A model generated the notes under the pieces. It worked only from the letters and a program-made list of their open reading frames with translations, searched no databases and was not told where the DNA came from. Made by a program: the position numbers and the translations under genes. Of a DNA stretch of 64,000 nucleotides, positions 1 through 11,700 are shown in pieces. The DNA lies in the NCBI GenBank assembly GCA_008711295.1, contig VUYV01000053.1, positions 5,114,239 through 5,178,238 on the forward strand. Reading direction: 5' to 3'. The DNA comes from Anarhynchus alexandrinus (taxonomy: Eukaryota > Chordata > Aves > Charadriiformes > Charadriidae). Numbering within the stretch: the stretch's first letter is position 1; every line of letters starts with the position of its first letter.

Positions 1-66
1 CGTATGTTGGAAAACCAGAATAATGCTCAAACTGGTCAAAATAAGGTATATATTTGTTTTAAAAGA

Positions 67-84
67 TTTTTTTTTTTTTTTTTT
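67..84 (+). repeat. Poly-T tract (18 T)
   Basis: An uninterrupted run of T. It could be the A-tail of an old minus-strand retrocopy, but no recognisable insert lies beside it, so simple slippage is the plainer reading. Confidence 0.9.
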
Positions 85-3000
85 ACTTGTAAAAATTCTG
101 ATGTTTTTTTCCTGCTTTTAGGTAGCCAGAATCTTCTTATTAACATTTTTCCCAAATTCTTTGCAAGGTGTAGTAGCTAAGTTATTCAATAGCTAACTGA
201 CAATAATTAGCTTATTATGATGATTAATGCTTATTCAGGACATTTAATTTGCATGCTATAAGCACGGTGAGACAGCTAATTTGAAGTTATGCCAAATGCA
301 GTATTTAGGTTTTATATACAACGTTTGTTTGGCTTTCCAAATGTAAAATTGACAAGAATAATCATAGCTGTGGATGTTAGGTCAGCAAGTTTTCATTTCT
401 CCTTTTAATAACAATGATATGTTACTTAATGAACCAATTAGCAAGGTAAACTTTACTTGCATTAAAAAATGCGTAAGGCTAAGGAAGAATTTCTAAATTG
501 TAGTTAATGGAATGTCAACCAAGATGCATATTCTGTCATTTTTGCCCAGGTGAAAACCATCTGTCCTAGACAGATAGCATTTCTCCAACTTTTCACAAGG
601 AAGAAGGATACAAGGTCATTTTTATGCACCTTGTGATCAGGATTGACTTTTTTTTTTTTGATTTATGAAAGTCAATTAAACTACTAGGCCTGAGCCATAG
701 GTTCAAATAAATAGACAGTGAAAGAATAAAATTCTTTAATCATGGCTATGACAAGCCTTCACTTTTTTTTCCTCAGGAAAAGCCTACATATTCATATGGT
801 TCTCGCATCTTGTTCAGCATATTTGGAGGGGCAAAATTTCTTTGCTGCTTCTGATTGCCCAGGTTCTTTGACTCAGATAGCAGAGCACATGTTAAAATGT
901 GATTCTCCTCACCAAAAACTTCAGTGTCCCTGGATTTGAAACTGAAGTGTCTCTGAGTGTGCTCTGGAAGAATAAACCAATAGGGGAAACATGTAGGGGC
1001 TTGTAGGGGAAAGAAAATGTCTGCAGTTGTGTCTGGAAAGCAATCTGATGCCTTTGGAAGATAAGGGAAACACGGGTTTCTTTACTGTAACTTGACATTT
1101 TCTTTAAAGTTTTTCTTAGGTTTCAGCCTTTGAGACAGAATACATTGCAAAAATCTTCCATGGAGATCATAGAAAAGTAGACAACACATCTAAATCCATG
1201 TAACAGTCAAACCTGTAGTCTTATCATCTCTGCCTAATAAACACTTCTGGTTGTTTTCTACAAAAGGTATTTCTGGCTGTTCTCTCCAGCTAAGCAAATG
1301 GCAGTGGCTGGACTGTGGGTCACTGATGGGAAACAGAAGAATCTATCTTTTGTGAAGTGCCCTAAATTTTTTTTTACCATCTATCAACCTCAAATTTGAA
1401 ATACTTGGGATACGTTGCAGGATATTTGTTCTAGTTCATGCCATTGTTTCCTCAAACTGCTGAGAAAGCAAAGTGTCTGGATGCTTTCTGACTCTGAGGA
1501 ATAAGAGGAGGAAGAGGCAATTGTTCTCCTAGAGGTGATGACAAAACCCAAAGTCTCTGTCACTTGCCCAGGGTCCTTTTAACCTTTTGTTATTTGGAGG
1601 AAGGTGGCAGTCTGTATTAATCTATATAAAAATAGTGGACCTATTTCTGTCCTATTTGATCTCCCCTACCCTGAAATGATCACAGGCTAGTAGTGCTGGT
1701 TATAGCCTGCATTTATCCCAGCACTCCCACTTTCTTGCTGAAGCACAGTCATAGCATTTACCACTCTCTTGCAAGGAGCCAATTAGTGTGTCCTGGATCC
1801 AGTTAAAGTAGAATAGAGTGGCTATGCCTGCACTAGTAAACTAAGCAAGGCCAGGCATGGACTCGAATACAGCACTACAAGCATTCATAGGGCATCACTG
1901 ATGCCACATTTATGGCATGTTTTTTGTCCATGCCAACTAGCCTTCTCTTTGATGATGCCCAGTTGTGGGTCAGGGGTTTGCCTAGGCCAGAGACTGTTTC
2001 TAATAAGCGGGATGAATGAGGGCTGCCCCCGTGGTGGAGGTGGGAAGAGTGTGGCCCGCAGACGGGAGCTGTGCCACACCACTTAGGCCTTTGTCCCTTT
2101 TTGTTTGCAATTACATCCATAGACAAATGAGAAACTGTTCACTCTCTTTCTCATTAAGAACACAGGGAATCACTGGTTATCCACCACCTACTTAGATCCT
2201 CTTTATTTTATTTTTCTATTAGCGTCTCCCAATACTTCATTACCACCTTTGTAACTTAGAGTGCGGGGACCAATTTAAAATCCATTGAAAGAGCCTTCAG
2301 CTTTCTGCAGTGGATCCTGGATCTGGGCCAGGGTGTATAAACTGCTAGTGGCAAGTTTACAACAGTGTGCCCATTGTGGGTGCCACTGCTGGGCCTTACC
2401 GAGGTGGCTGAAGATTTTAACAAAAGTGATTTTGCAGATCACTGCAGAACCCTGTGACAAGCTGTGTGTTCTCAGTGGGAACTGTTCCCAATTTTTAAAA
2501 ACAATTATAGTTCCCTATCCATGTCTGCTGGACTATCGTATACTTCCAACACAGGGAAGCATGAGAGAGGATTTTTTTGGCTTTGCTGAAGCTCCCTCTG
2601 TCTTTGTAGTCTAGCTAATCTAATCAGAGATTAATTTGCCTCTTATTTATTAACTCAGTATTCAAACACACACAATGTAGCTGTTTTGTGAGCTTACTTC
2701 TGAAATAGATTATAGCAAGGTTAAAAATAATTAACATCCTGGCATTGCATATATATCCACTTAGTACTACAGTAGTCATGCATTAAAAACACTTCTGATC
2801 TGGTATTACCAGGGAAAATTAACTGTAAACTGAAAGGAAAAGTGGCAGATCACACTTCAGTCTCAATCCTGGTCTTTCAGTCTTGGATTTATTCAGATCT
2901 CCTGGCTAAGGAATTTAAGTACATTGGTCAGTAATTCTGTTCTTACTCGTTCACAGGCAAAAATCATAGTTTTCTTAGTTTGATAAAAACTGTTCTGATG

Positions 3001-3816
3001 GAAATGCAAATCTTCAGGAAAAGCACTGACACGGTTTAAGTAGTCCATTGCATATTTCTGATCATTCAAACGGGGCCAAAAACTACCCTAGTTGAGGCAA
3101 AGCTCTCAGTAAAACAAAAACAATGAAACATGCTCCTGTGAGAGAAGTTGTCTAAGAAAAGTCAGTATTATATGAAGTTCTGCCTATGCCGGTAGTTGGA
3201 CAGCAATAAGGTTGCATTACTAATGGATAAATCAAAGTGCAACAAATTCATTTTTTAAAAATTAAAAGAGTTCATGTTTGAAACGTTGAAACTCAGAGAG
3301 TAGGGTTCACAGTAGGCTTTTCCAACAAAGGATTTCTTTTCTTTTGTTACAGATGTGATCATTTCCAGTTGGGTTACATTGTTGTTGAAAACTTAGCTTA
3401 AACTTGCCCTTGTGAAACTTAGAAGTGTCTGATGTAGTTATGCAGCCTTGAATTCACCGTGCATAAGCTAAGAATCTAGTAGTGTGAAAGCTGCAGTGAT
3501 GATTTGCCAGTAATCAGTGGCTTGTGGCTTACAAAACATTTTTTTAGTATTTCAGTTGTGATTTGGTACATTCTGCTCTCCTCTTTTTAAATACCAGGTA
3601 AAGGTCCCTTGTTGTTTGTGTATCACTGATACAATTCTTTTGCAACAGAAAAACAAAAGAAGGCACGAGTGCTTTGAATAGAGGGTGCCTGATTGATAAG
3701 CTAGTTGCAGCCAAACCTGCTCTGGCTAATTGTCTTTCAAATGCCCTCATTAATCAAACGGAGGAGTAACTCTGACAGGAGGGCTGTCACTGTTTTCATG
3801 ATTTCCTACCACTCAC

Positions 3817-3882
3817 CTCACAGCGTGAGACCTGGCTGCGTACCCAAATCATGGCCTTTAAAGCAGTTTTAATGCCTGCTTG
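3817..3882 (-). other. Short exon-like segment, 22 open codons
   Basis: Read on the minus strand, an acceptor ending in ctctgcag precedes 66 bases that are open in phase 0, followed by a strong donor (GTGAG then gtgagtgg). The translation begins QAGIKTALK and ends QVSRCE. The length is a multiple of three, so the segment could be included without shifting frame. No family is recognised. Segments like this occur by chance in long introns, so this is a candidate only. Confidence 0.15.
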
Positions 3883-5215
3883 CTGCAGAGCACACCTGGC
3901 TTTGGTGGGATGGGGGCCTGCCCAACTCTGAGGCATGATCTACCCCAGGAGACCAATTTAGCAGTTATTTAATGATTCATAGCTTGATGTCTGGAAATGA
4001 GTGCTCCACACGATAACATACATAAACAAATTTAATTAGTTTTTGCCTTTTTTGCATAAGTAGCCACCAGTGTATTAAAGCTGCAAACAAACCAGGTAGG
4101 CTGCCTGGAAAGTCATTGAAGCTGGTTAACAGCTGATCTTTGAAAAAGACTATGGCTATACCTTTCATCTCCTGATAGTCACGGATGTCTGCCTGGTCAG
4201 GTCCTGAAGTTGCCAGGTTAGCTTATTAAGAAAGAGGGAAGCAGCTATCACAATTATCTTCTACCTAGATGTTAGAGTTACATATCTACTGGAAAAACCG
4301 TCAGTCTCTTGTCTGCTTCCATTCTAAAGCTACAGAATATAGCATTTTCTTGGAATTGTTTTAAAAAGACGTGCTTCATATATTTCCTGTTTGCAGTCTA
4401 TTCCAAGTATTATTCAGTAAACATCAATCTAAGTTATTGTTCAGATATAGGGAATTTATATTTTTGCATTTTTATTGAACATACATGAAAACATTGTAAA
4501 ATTATTTCTAGCTGTGCATGCTAAAAAATAGGGTGAAATATTTACTGCTTAAGAAAAGCAAATTGAAAGCTTAAGGGACAGAAAATTTTTTGGGTGTTTT
4601 TACCTTCTTTTGCAACATTGCATAATTAACACTGGTGATGTATGAAGTGTATGGTGGTTTTGTTTCTCTGCTGTTAAGTGTTTCATATACTCCATGGAGC
4701 AGAATTCTAGACTTGGTAGTGCAGAGTAATATATTGTCATTCTCCTAAGCAATATAAGTGAATATATTTTGCATGAAAAAATGTTGTATTTTGCATATAT
4801 TCATATTAACTGAAATTCTGACTTTAATAACATTTCATAGGGCTGAAAATTAATCAGTGAAACACAGAAAAATTTTATACTGGAGGGATCTTATGAACTC
4901 TGTAAAGTGGAAGAATATGGCTGGTTTCGTTGTCTTAATTTGGCAACAGCTTCCATCCACCAAGTGTAATATTTACTCCTATGAGAGGTGTCTTTTTCTT
5001 TAATAGGGCAGTTTGGTAACTTAATTTTTTGCAGATCTTGGTTTTAGATTGCAAACTGCCTAAAACAGACACCTTGCTTTCCTGGGCTTGCACACGAAAA
5101 TCAGAGCATGGAACATGTCAGTTCAGTTATCCTGAAGTCATCACTTTATAAACATGCTTGATCTCAGACTTGAGCAAGGGAGAACAAGCCTTGATTTAAG
5201 ATGATATTTTACTTT

Positions 5216-5255
5216 CCACAAGTGAAATTCTGTCTCCACAAGTGAAATTCTGTCT
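5216..5255. repeat. Perfect 20-bp tandem duplication
   Basis: The unit ccacaagtgaaattctgtct occurs twice back to back (5216-5235 and 5236-5255) with no mismatch. The lack of divergence suggests a recent replication-slippage event in unique DNA. Confidence 0.95.
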
Positions 5256-7549
5256 CCAGCATGTTCAGTGGAAACTTTGTTACTGATCTCAGTGGGGCTA
5301 AATTTTATTTCACATCTTTACTTTTGTTGAGGTATTGCCGACATGAAAGCAGTTTGGACTGGGAGAGGAGGTGGGGACTGGGGACAAATTGCTTTTGACC
5401 TTTTTCTTTTAGAAATTTAACAGAGACCATTAGCTCATTTGTGCCCGTACCTCCCAACACCCATCAGAAGTAGTATTTTCTCTGAGTCGCTATTAATTTT
5501 ATATCAAGGCATTTTATTTTACTATGAGAGCCAGGGTTTCAAGTGGTGTGATTTATAGGACATGCATACCTGGGCAGATACTGCCTCCTCTTTTCTCTCC
5601 TCAGTAACCCAAAATGAAGAGCTTTATGGGGATATAGTAAAAACTAGGTACCTGCTTCTAAAATTTGCTGACTTTTACCAAACCAGTGGCATGTAGGTAA
5701 ACATTTCCAAATGCCCATGATTAATTTTGTGGACTCATTCAATGCCTTTAAGTTGTGCTCTATGGACACTCATAAGGATTTCTAATTAGTGTTACCATGC
5801 CCCCTATAAATCTACTTTCTTAGGACTTTATATCTTGGTAATAAAAACTTGTCCTGCTGTGAAAGGTCTCAGCATAATGGCAGAATTATTATTTTTTTTA
5901 CTGCATTTGAAAAGCAATTCTTGCATCTTGCCCTCATCCTCCAGACACATGGTCTTTATTTTTTTGCTGTGTATAGTAGAAACACAACACATTTGTGGGT
6001 TTTTTAAACTGAAATTTGTAGGCCATTAGCTACTATTGTATAGAGAGTGTGAAGGGGAATCAAACCTAAAATCATCTATAAAAATAAAGCTATGAACAAA
6101 ATAGTTGCTGTTTTTCCTAAGAAAAATATTTGGTGGTCCATTAGCGCTCAGAAAATATAAGACTTTTTCCAAGAGAGAGAACAGAGATGAGGGTTTTGGG
6201 AACATGTAGGAATGACACACCTTCAGGCAAAGGAGCAATTTTGTCAAGTTTGGTTGTTAATTTTATTTAGGCAATCTTAATAAGTATACACTTTCTTTTG
6301 ACTACAGTTTATTGTAGGCTGTACAGTTACAACCCAGTAACTGTTATCTGGCTGCTTGTGCTGGCCCCTGGCAGGGCCTTTGCTGGGGAAAAGCTGTCTG
6401 CTTCTGCCTGTCTTCTTGTTGGCTCTTTCAGACTTGGGTTCCCAAAATCAGGAGGGCTCTTTAAGATACAGTGAGGAATCAAACTTTGTGTTTAAGTGTT
6501 TTGTCAAGAGCTATGAGAGCTCACACCGTTTTAAGACTTAAGGTATGGGTTTTTCAGACCTTGGTCTGATGTGGACAGGAACCCTTTCAGGCTTGGTCAT
6601 CTGAAGTTTTGTTTATGTTGAATTTGGCTGATAGCTCTATTAAGGAGCACAGGAATCCTTATTATGCAGGATCAGCTAAATAAGTGATACAGTGCCTAAT
6701 GACTTGAGGCTGGCCAGAGCCTGATGCTCAGAGTTAGTGCAGGTACCACCTTGGCAATCAGAGGTTGCTATATCTGCTCCTCAGGGAGGTTTCTGACTGC
6801 TTTGAAGGCTGCGCTGTGGAACGTTGCTTGATGGCTCTGCCTTCATGTAACAGGTGATGTTTTTACTGCCCAGGTAAATGAAGAGTTCATTTTGTTCTGT
6901 CTGGTCTCCTAACTTCAGGATGTAGTGGTAGTGATTGCCCAAGATAACTATGCAGCTAGCTAAATAAAACATTTGCTTGGGAAATAAATTGTTAGTGATT
7001 AATGTTTTAGATCTGTCTGTAGAGTATTTGCTGTATTTTTTGTTGAGAAAAGCAACATGCTTTTCCCATTTGAGATCAACCATGAACTTTCAGCTAAGCT
7101 TGTGCTTAAATTGTAGAATCATAGAATGGTTTATGTTGGAAAGGGACCTTGAAGATCATCTAGTTCCAAGCTCCCTGTCATAGACAGGGACACCTCCCGC
7201 TAGACCAGGTTGCTCAAAGCCCCATCCAGTCTGGCCTTAAACACCTCCAGGGATGGAGTTTCCACAACTTCTCTGGGCAACCTCTTCCAGTGCCTCACCA
7301 CCCTCATAGTGAAAAATTTCTTCCTAATATTTAATCTAAATCTACCCTCTTCCAGTTTGAAGCCATTCCCCCTTGTCCTATGACTACATGCCCTTGTAAA
7401 AAGTCCCTCTCCAGCTTTCTTGTAGCCCCCCTTCAGATACTGGAAGGCTGCTACAAGGTCTCCCTAGAGTCTTATCTTCTCCAGGCTGAACAACCCCAGC
7501 TCTCTCAGCCTGTCCTCATAGGAAAGGTTGTCCAGCCCTCTGATCACCT

Positions 7550-7762
7550 TCATGGCCTCCGCTGGACCCTCTCCAAGAGGTCCATGTTTTTCCTATGTTC
7601 GGGGCTCCAGAGTAGTACTCCAGGTGGAGTCTCACCAAGGTAGAGGGGCAGAATCACCTCCCTTGACCTGCTGGCCACACTTTTTTTGATGCAGCCCAGG
7701 ATACGGTTGGCTCTCTGGGCTGGGAGTGTGCATTGCTGGCTCATGTTGAGCTTCTCATTCAC
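7550..7762 (-). pseudogene. CR1 reverse-transcriptase C-terminal remnant, broken
   Basis: On the minus strand the frame contains the CR1 signatures RANRILGCIKKS and VASRSREVILPLY, then a disturbed stretch, then the LLERVQRR block that marks the C-terminal side of the CR1 reverse transcriptase. Between the second and third blocks the sequence departs from the usual reading (GETPPGVLLW in place of a region with a HLEY-like motif), which indicates small indels. No start codon, endonuclease domain or reverse-transcriptase active site is present, so it is a decayed fragment. Confidence 0.85.
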
Positions 7763-7768
7763 AACGCA

Positions 7769-7789
7769 CCCCCCCCCCCCCCCCCCNCC
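7769..7789 (+). repeat. Expanded poly-C tract with ambiguous base inside CR1
   Basis: Eighteen C, one N at 7787, then two more C. In CR1 this place normally carries only a short C run before aagtccttctcctcag, which follows directly here, so the tract is an expansion of a native CR1 motif. The N probably marks failed or length-variable base calling; the true length is uncertain. Confidence 0.95.
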
Positions 7790-8044
7790 AAGTCCTTCTC
7801 CTCAGGGCTGCTCTCAATCAATTCTCCACCTAGCTCGTATTTATGTTTCCTTTTTGGGACTGTTATTATGAATCGTGGCAAAAAATTGCAGAGTGCTTCC
7901 CTAAAAGTACTGTTAAGTGTACCATCTGATTGCAGGTAGTTAAGCACAACAGCATTTAAAATGTGCTAAAATTCAGGATGTGAATAGGGGTTGGTAGATG
8001 ACAGCTGCAATTTCAGTTAGACGTGTAGAGCTAGCATTACTCAC

Positions 8045-8114
8045 AGCTTTGCGCATGCTGGGGTTTGGATTCTGCCTTTGCGTGAGCAGGAGAGGAGAAT
8101 CTGCCACAGGGTAA
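8045..8114 (-). other. Exon-like segment, 70 bp, all frames open
   Basis: On the minus strand a pyrimidine-rich acceptor ending cttcttgcag precedes 70 bases, followed by the donor gtgagt. All three frames are open across the segment, so coding potential cannot be judged. It is more GC-rich than its surroundings. It may be a non-coding or chance exon. Confidence 0.15.
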
Positions 8115-8256
8115 CTGCAAGAAGATCAGTAATCAGATACCTAATAACTTGACTGACTGCTGTAGGCACGTTTTTGAGCAAATAGATTGCACTGTAGCAA
8201 CACAGTACAGAGTGATATTGTAGGTTAGGCAGACTGAAATAAATGGGTAGAGTTGA

Positions 8257-8757
8257 ATGAAGCTGATTATTTTTTTTTATTGTTTTAGCTGGTCATGTGC
8301 CAAAACTTATTTTCTTTTATTTAGTGATAATTCTTGTGATATATTAAAAATGAACAAGATTATAAAGGAGCTCTTGTTAGTAGTAAATAGAGTATTTCAT
8401 CTTAGTTTTCCTTTGTATTTCTTGTATATAATTTTAACTACTATTCTAATAGTTATTTTATTGACTACAACTTTTTTTAAAAACAAGGAAAAAAACCTCC
8501 AAAACATACATAAGCAAGGTGGTAATATAATACTTAAAGAACATTTTATGTTTATGTATTACAGAAACGATGGTACAATCTCAGATCTGGTGAGAGAGAG
8601 AGATGGGAATACAGCGGTGGTAAAAGACATATACGGTAAGAATTTGTCATTGAAAGAAAAACATATAGGACTGTCATTTAAGTTAAATGCTCGTGGATTG
8701 TGGATTAGATTCTATCTGAGGGCTCATTTAGCCTTAAGGTATAGTTTATATCCATGA
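8257..8757 (+). CDS. Unrecognised 166-codon ORF with one predicted membrane helix
   Basis: The frame opens with ATG at 8257 and runs 166 codons to a TGA, which is long for AT-rich DNA where stops are frequent. The protein has a hydrophobic stretch at about residues 48-74 (including LYFLYIILTTILIVILL) and a more polar, basic second half. No family is recognised. Strong A/T bias at third positions matches the surrounding DNA, which argues for a chance ORF. A well-formed acceptor and donor inside it (8565-8635) would also be inconsistent with a single intact coding exon. It is probably not a gene, but its length and helix justify listing it. Confidence 0.15.
   Translation: MKLIIFFYCFSWSCAKTYFLLFSDNSCDILKMNKIIKELLLVVNRVFHLSFPLYFLYIILTTILIVILLTTTFFKNKEKNLQNIHKQGGNIILKEHFMFMYYRNDGTISDLVRERDGNTAVVKDIYGKNLSLKEKHIGLSFKLNARGLWIRFYLRAHLALRYSLYP
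8565..8635 (+). other. Exon-like segment, 71 bp
   Basis: The acceptor tttatgtattacag precedes 71 bases that are open in the frame of the surrounding ORF (beginning RNDGTISDLVRERDGN), followed by the near-consensus donor gtaagaa. The segment is less AT-biased than the DNA around it. The length is not a multiple of three. It could be an exon of an unannotated transcript or a pseudo-exon. Confidence 0.2.
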
Positions 8758-11700
8758 GTACAGTGCTAATGGTGAGTATTGCTCTCATGGATCATCTGTC
8801 CAAAAATAATAATTGAAAGGACCTTTCTGAATTTGTAACTTTAGCTTATGCCATGGGAAAAATGCATAGCTGGAAGACGTCTGTTATGAAAGGGAGATGC
8901 ATGGAACAATTTGTCTCTCTTTCAATGGTGTTCTGTACTTACTTTGTATGTTGCTATGAAGTTATGAAAGTTTAAAACTAAAAATTGAAATTTCACATCA
9001 GATTGTTGGGCAGAAAAATATAATTACTGATGAAAGATGCTTGTTGCATTTTGTTTTATAATAACAAAAGTGTTTGTGCTGAAAGTGCTTCACTGGTGGA
9101 TTCAGAAAGTTATCTTGTAGAAGTCAGCTCTGAATAGGACAGAACAAACCAAAGCATTATTACTGCAGCTGAGTCAAATTCATATTTTCCTTTTATTTTA
9201 TTTTTATTGTGTCAACTTATTGGCTTGAAACTATGACTGACTAAAACAAAGGCAGTGTTTTTATGAGGGATATGATTGTGAAAGGCAACTGAAATATAAT
9301 CTGGGAGTTTGGTGTGAAAATTTCAGCTTCAAATAACAGATAATTAAGACTACTAATTTATCAGAGATGCTGGGTTTGAGCTTTGAAAATTGTGGGTGAA
9401 ATTCAGATGTCTTCCCCAAGATATCAGAAATGTAGATATCAAAGTCTGGGGAAGTCACCCTAGATTCAGTTTACAGTCAATTGAGGAAAAATGGGCACAT
9501 TCAGAGAGTGATTCATCTCAGCCTAAAATAGGCAGGTCAGACGAATTGCCCCCTGGAGATGCCTGTTTCTCTCCATTGACTGTAGAAAAGCCTACAGTGA
9601 CAAACTCAGAATTAAATGTCTAACCTTTTGATGTCTAAAGCCAGGTTAGATGAATCTCACCATGTGTTAATAAGGACAGGCTCTGCCAGCTGTACTAGTG
9701 TTGAATAACAGGTCCCTCAGGGGTACTCTAGTGGGGTTCTTTCAGGAGGGAATTGAGAAGGTCTGACTGAGAAATTCTAGGGGTCCCCAGGCAGAATGAT
9801 CCCAATGATGATTTTAGGTTTTTGTTGCTTTTTTAGATTCATTGGCAGTAGGTGGTTTTATTTTAATTGGAAAAAGAAAACCCTGATGCGTTTTCCCTGT
9901 GGAATCTTAAAAATGAAGGTTTATTTTATTCTGTTGAGTGTTAAATGTTGCTGTTGGACTTTTTCAAAAGCAGATGACTGTCCATTATATGTTGCCCAAA
10001 TTTCCTTTCCCCGTTTGTTGTGTTTCAGAGTGTAGATAGATAGTGGCTGTCCTGTTAGTCCGATAAGCATAGCAGAAGTGAGAGGGAGAAGAAGGAGTTT
10101 TTTTAAAGGCTGGCGAAGTATGCTGATTGGAGAACATCTGTGAAATCGAACACCTGGCTATATTTGTAACAGAAATCCTCACTGTATTTCAGAAAACATT
10201 TCTATTTTTAAAAAAAAATTGAAATTGAGAAGGATAGGAGAATGAATAGTGGTGCTGTTTTATATAACGCTTGTTATTAACAGAGTTAATCCAGGAAGGA
10301 CATAATGTTATGAAAAAAGAGAAAAGTTGTGGTTGTGCGTAGTTTACAAATTAGAAAACCAAGAATGATCAGAAGACCTTTGCTTAAAAAAGAAACGGCC
10401 TGAGCATTCATCTGTACTGTGATAGATTATTTTCAACCTTTTAGGTCACAGGATACTTTTCATGCTGGACTACTGTAAATACAAACCAATTTGAACATAA
10501 CAGGAGCAAGAGGGCTTTTTGCTTCTGCCAGAAATCCCCAGATACGGGAGGACAGAAAAAGTCCCAGTAGTATCTACGACTTCTTTTATATTTTCTGTTG
10601 TTCAGAGAACCTGCCAAGCATATAATAATTAGAACTTTGTGCTTGAGGTCATACTGGTTCAGTGAATTTATACCTGAGCTGATGTTTTCAGTTACAGACT
10701 CTTCTGAATTTTTTGACAGTCATAGATGGGGCGAAGTGGCTCAATGGGTTCAACATACTTGTAACCCTCCTTCATCCGTGGGGTTTTTTTTATTATTATT
10801 TGTTCGTGTTTTGACAAATTCTAAAAATAGAACATAGATTGTCCCAGTATCTTGAATGTACCAGAGGATTTAAAGAAAAAAAAAAAAAATCCAGGCAGAC
10901 ATATAGGAAGAAAGCGTAAACTTTTACAACTCTGGAAAATACGAATTTGCACCTTCTCTTGCTCATGTGACCACAAACTAAGTCCCTTCTTATTTAAACA
11001 TTGCCCAATATTACCTACCATGCCAAAACCTCTTTTATGAAGAAATATGTGTATAAGTTTAGCTGCTTGTAATTTACCAAGAAAAAAAGAGGAAAATGCA
11101 TAGAAGGCAGGCTTCATGCTTTGAACTGGATTTGTGCGCTGACATCAGCAATAAAGATAGGATGTCTAAACAGACAACATTGATAAACCTTTGTATAATT
11201 TAAATTTAACTAAGCATGTTGAATAATACTCTGTATCCCTCTTTGAATAATTCAGAAATGAGGTAGTTTTGAGCATATGCTGGGAGCTGTGTGCATGTTG
11301 CTAATTGATCTTGTGTGTACAAGTTGACAAAGGAAGTCCTGGACTTCAGTGAGGAAGTCTTGCATTAGTAAAAATGCTCAGCAGAATCCTCTCCATACAG
11401 TGGGCTGCTTCACCTACATTTACTTTTCAATTAGCACTGTGTTAAGTCCTCAAAATAATCTTTGAAGACTGTTCCTCACTCCTATCATTTCTCTTCATTG
11501 AAAATGAATGGCCACAAAGAGAACTAGAGTAGAATTCAGCCTCTTCTGTGTAAGAGCCCTAAGAACAGATAAAAGCTTGACTCTAACAGACGTATGTGAT
11601 AATATTGCTGTTATAAGGCACCTTTTGATTGAATAGGCAAACAGCTGAAATAGCCTGACTCTCTAATTTGTTATTTAATCTATTTCTTACCATGCACACC

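Larger units (their letters stand above)
1..7114. other. Unique AT-rich non-genic DNA
   Basis: No open frame here looks like a gene: all are short and lack coding-like composition. The stretch holds an 18-base T run (67-84), a perfect 20-bp tandem duplication (5216-5255) and one short exon-like segment on the minus strand (3817-3882), which are listed separately. I see no mobile element I can name. It is most simply intron or intergenic sequence. Confidence 0.7.
7115..7850 (-). mobile_element. CR1 LINE, 5'-truncated, minus strand
   Basis: The 3' terminus lies at the low-coordinate end, beginning agaatcatagaatggttta, the reverse complement of the tandem ATTCTATGATTCT-like end typical of CR1. 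The copy then runs through the CR1 3' region into the reverse-transcriptase C-terminal coding part and stops near 7850, where similarity fades; truncation of the 5' end is usual for CR1. The same terminal subfamily occurs at 15091-15427 and 46322-46863. The copy is inactive. Confidence 0.95.

Noticed and set aside
10723..10785. tRNA-like wording (gcgaagtggctcaatgg, resembling a D-arm and box A)
   Set aside because: No matching anticodon stem, no T-loop/box B and no acceptor-stem pairing could be built.
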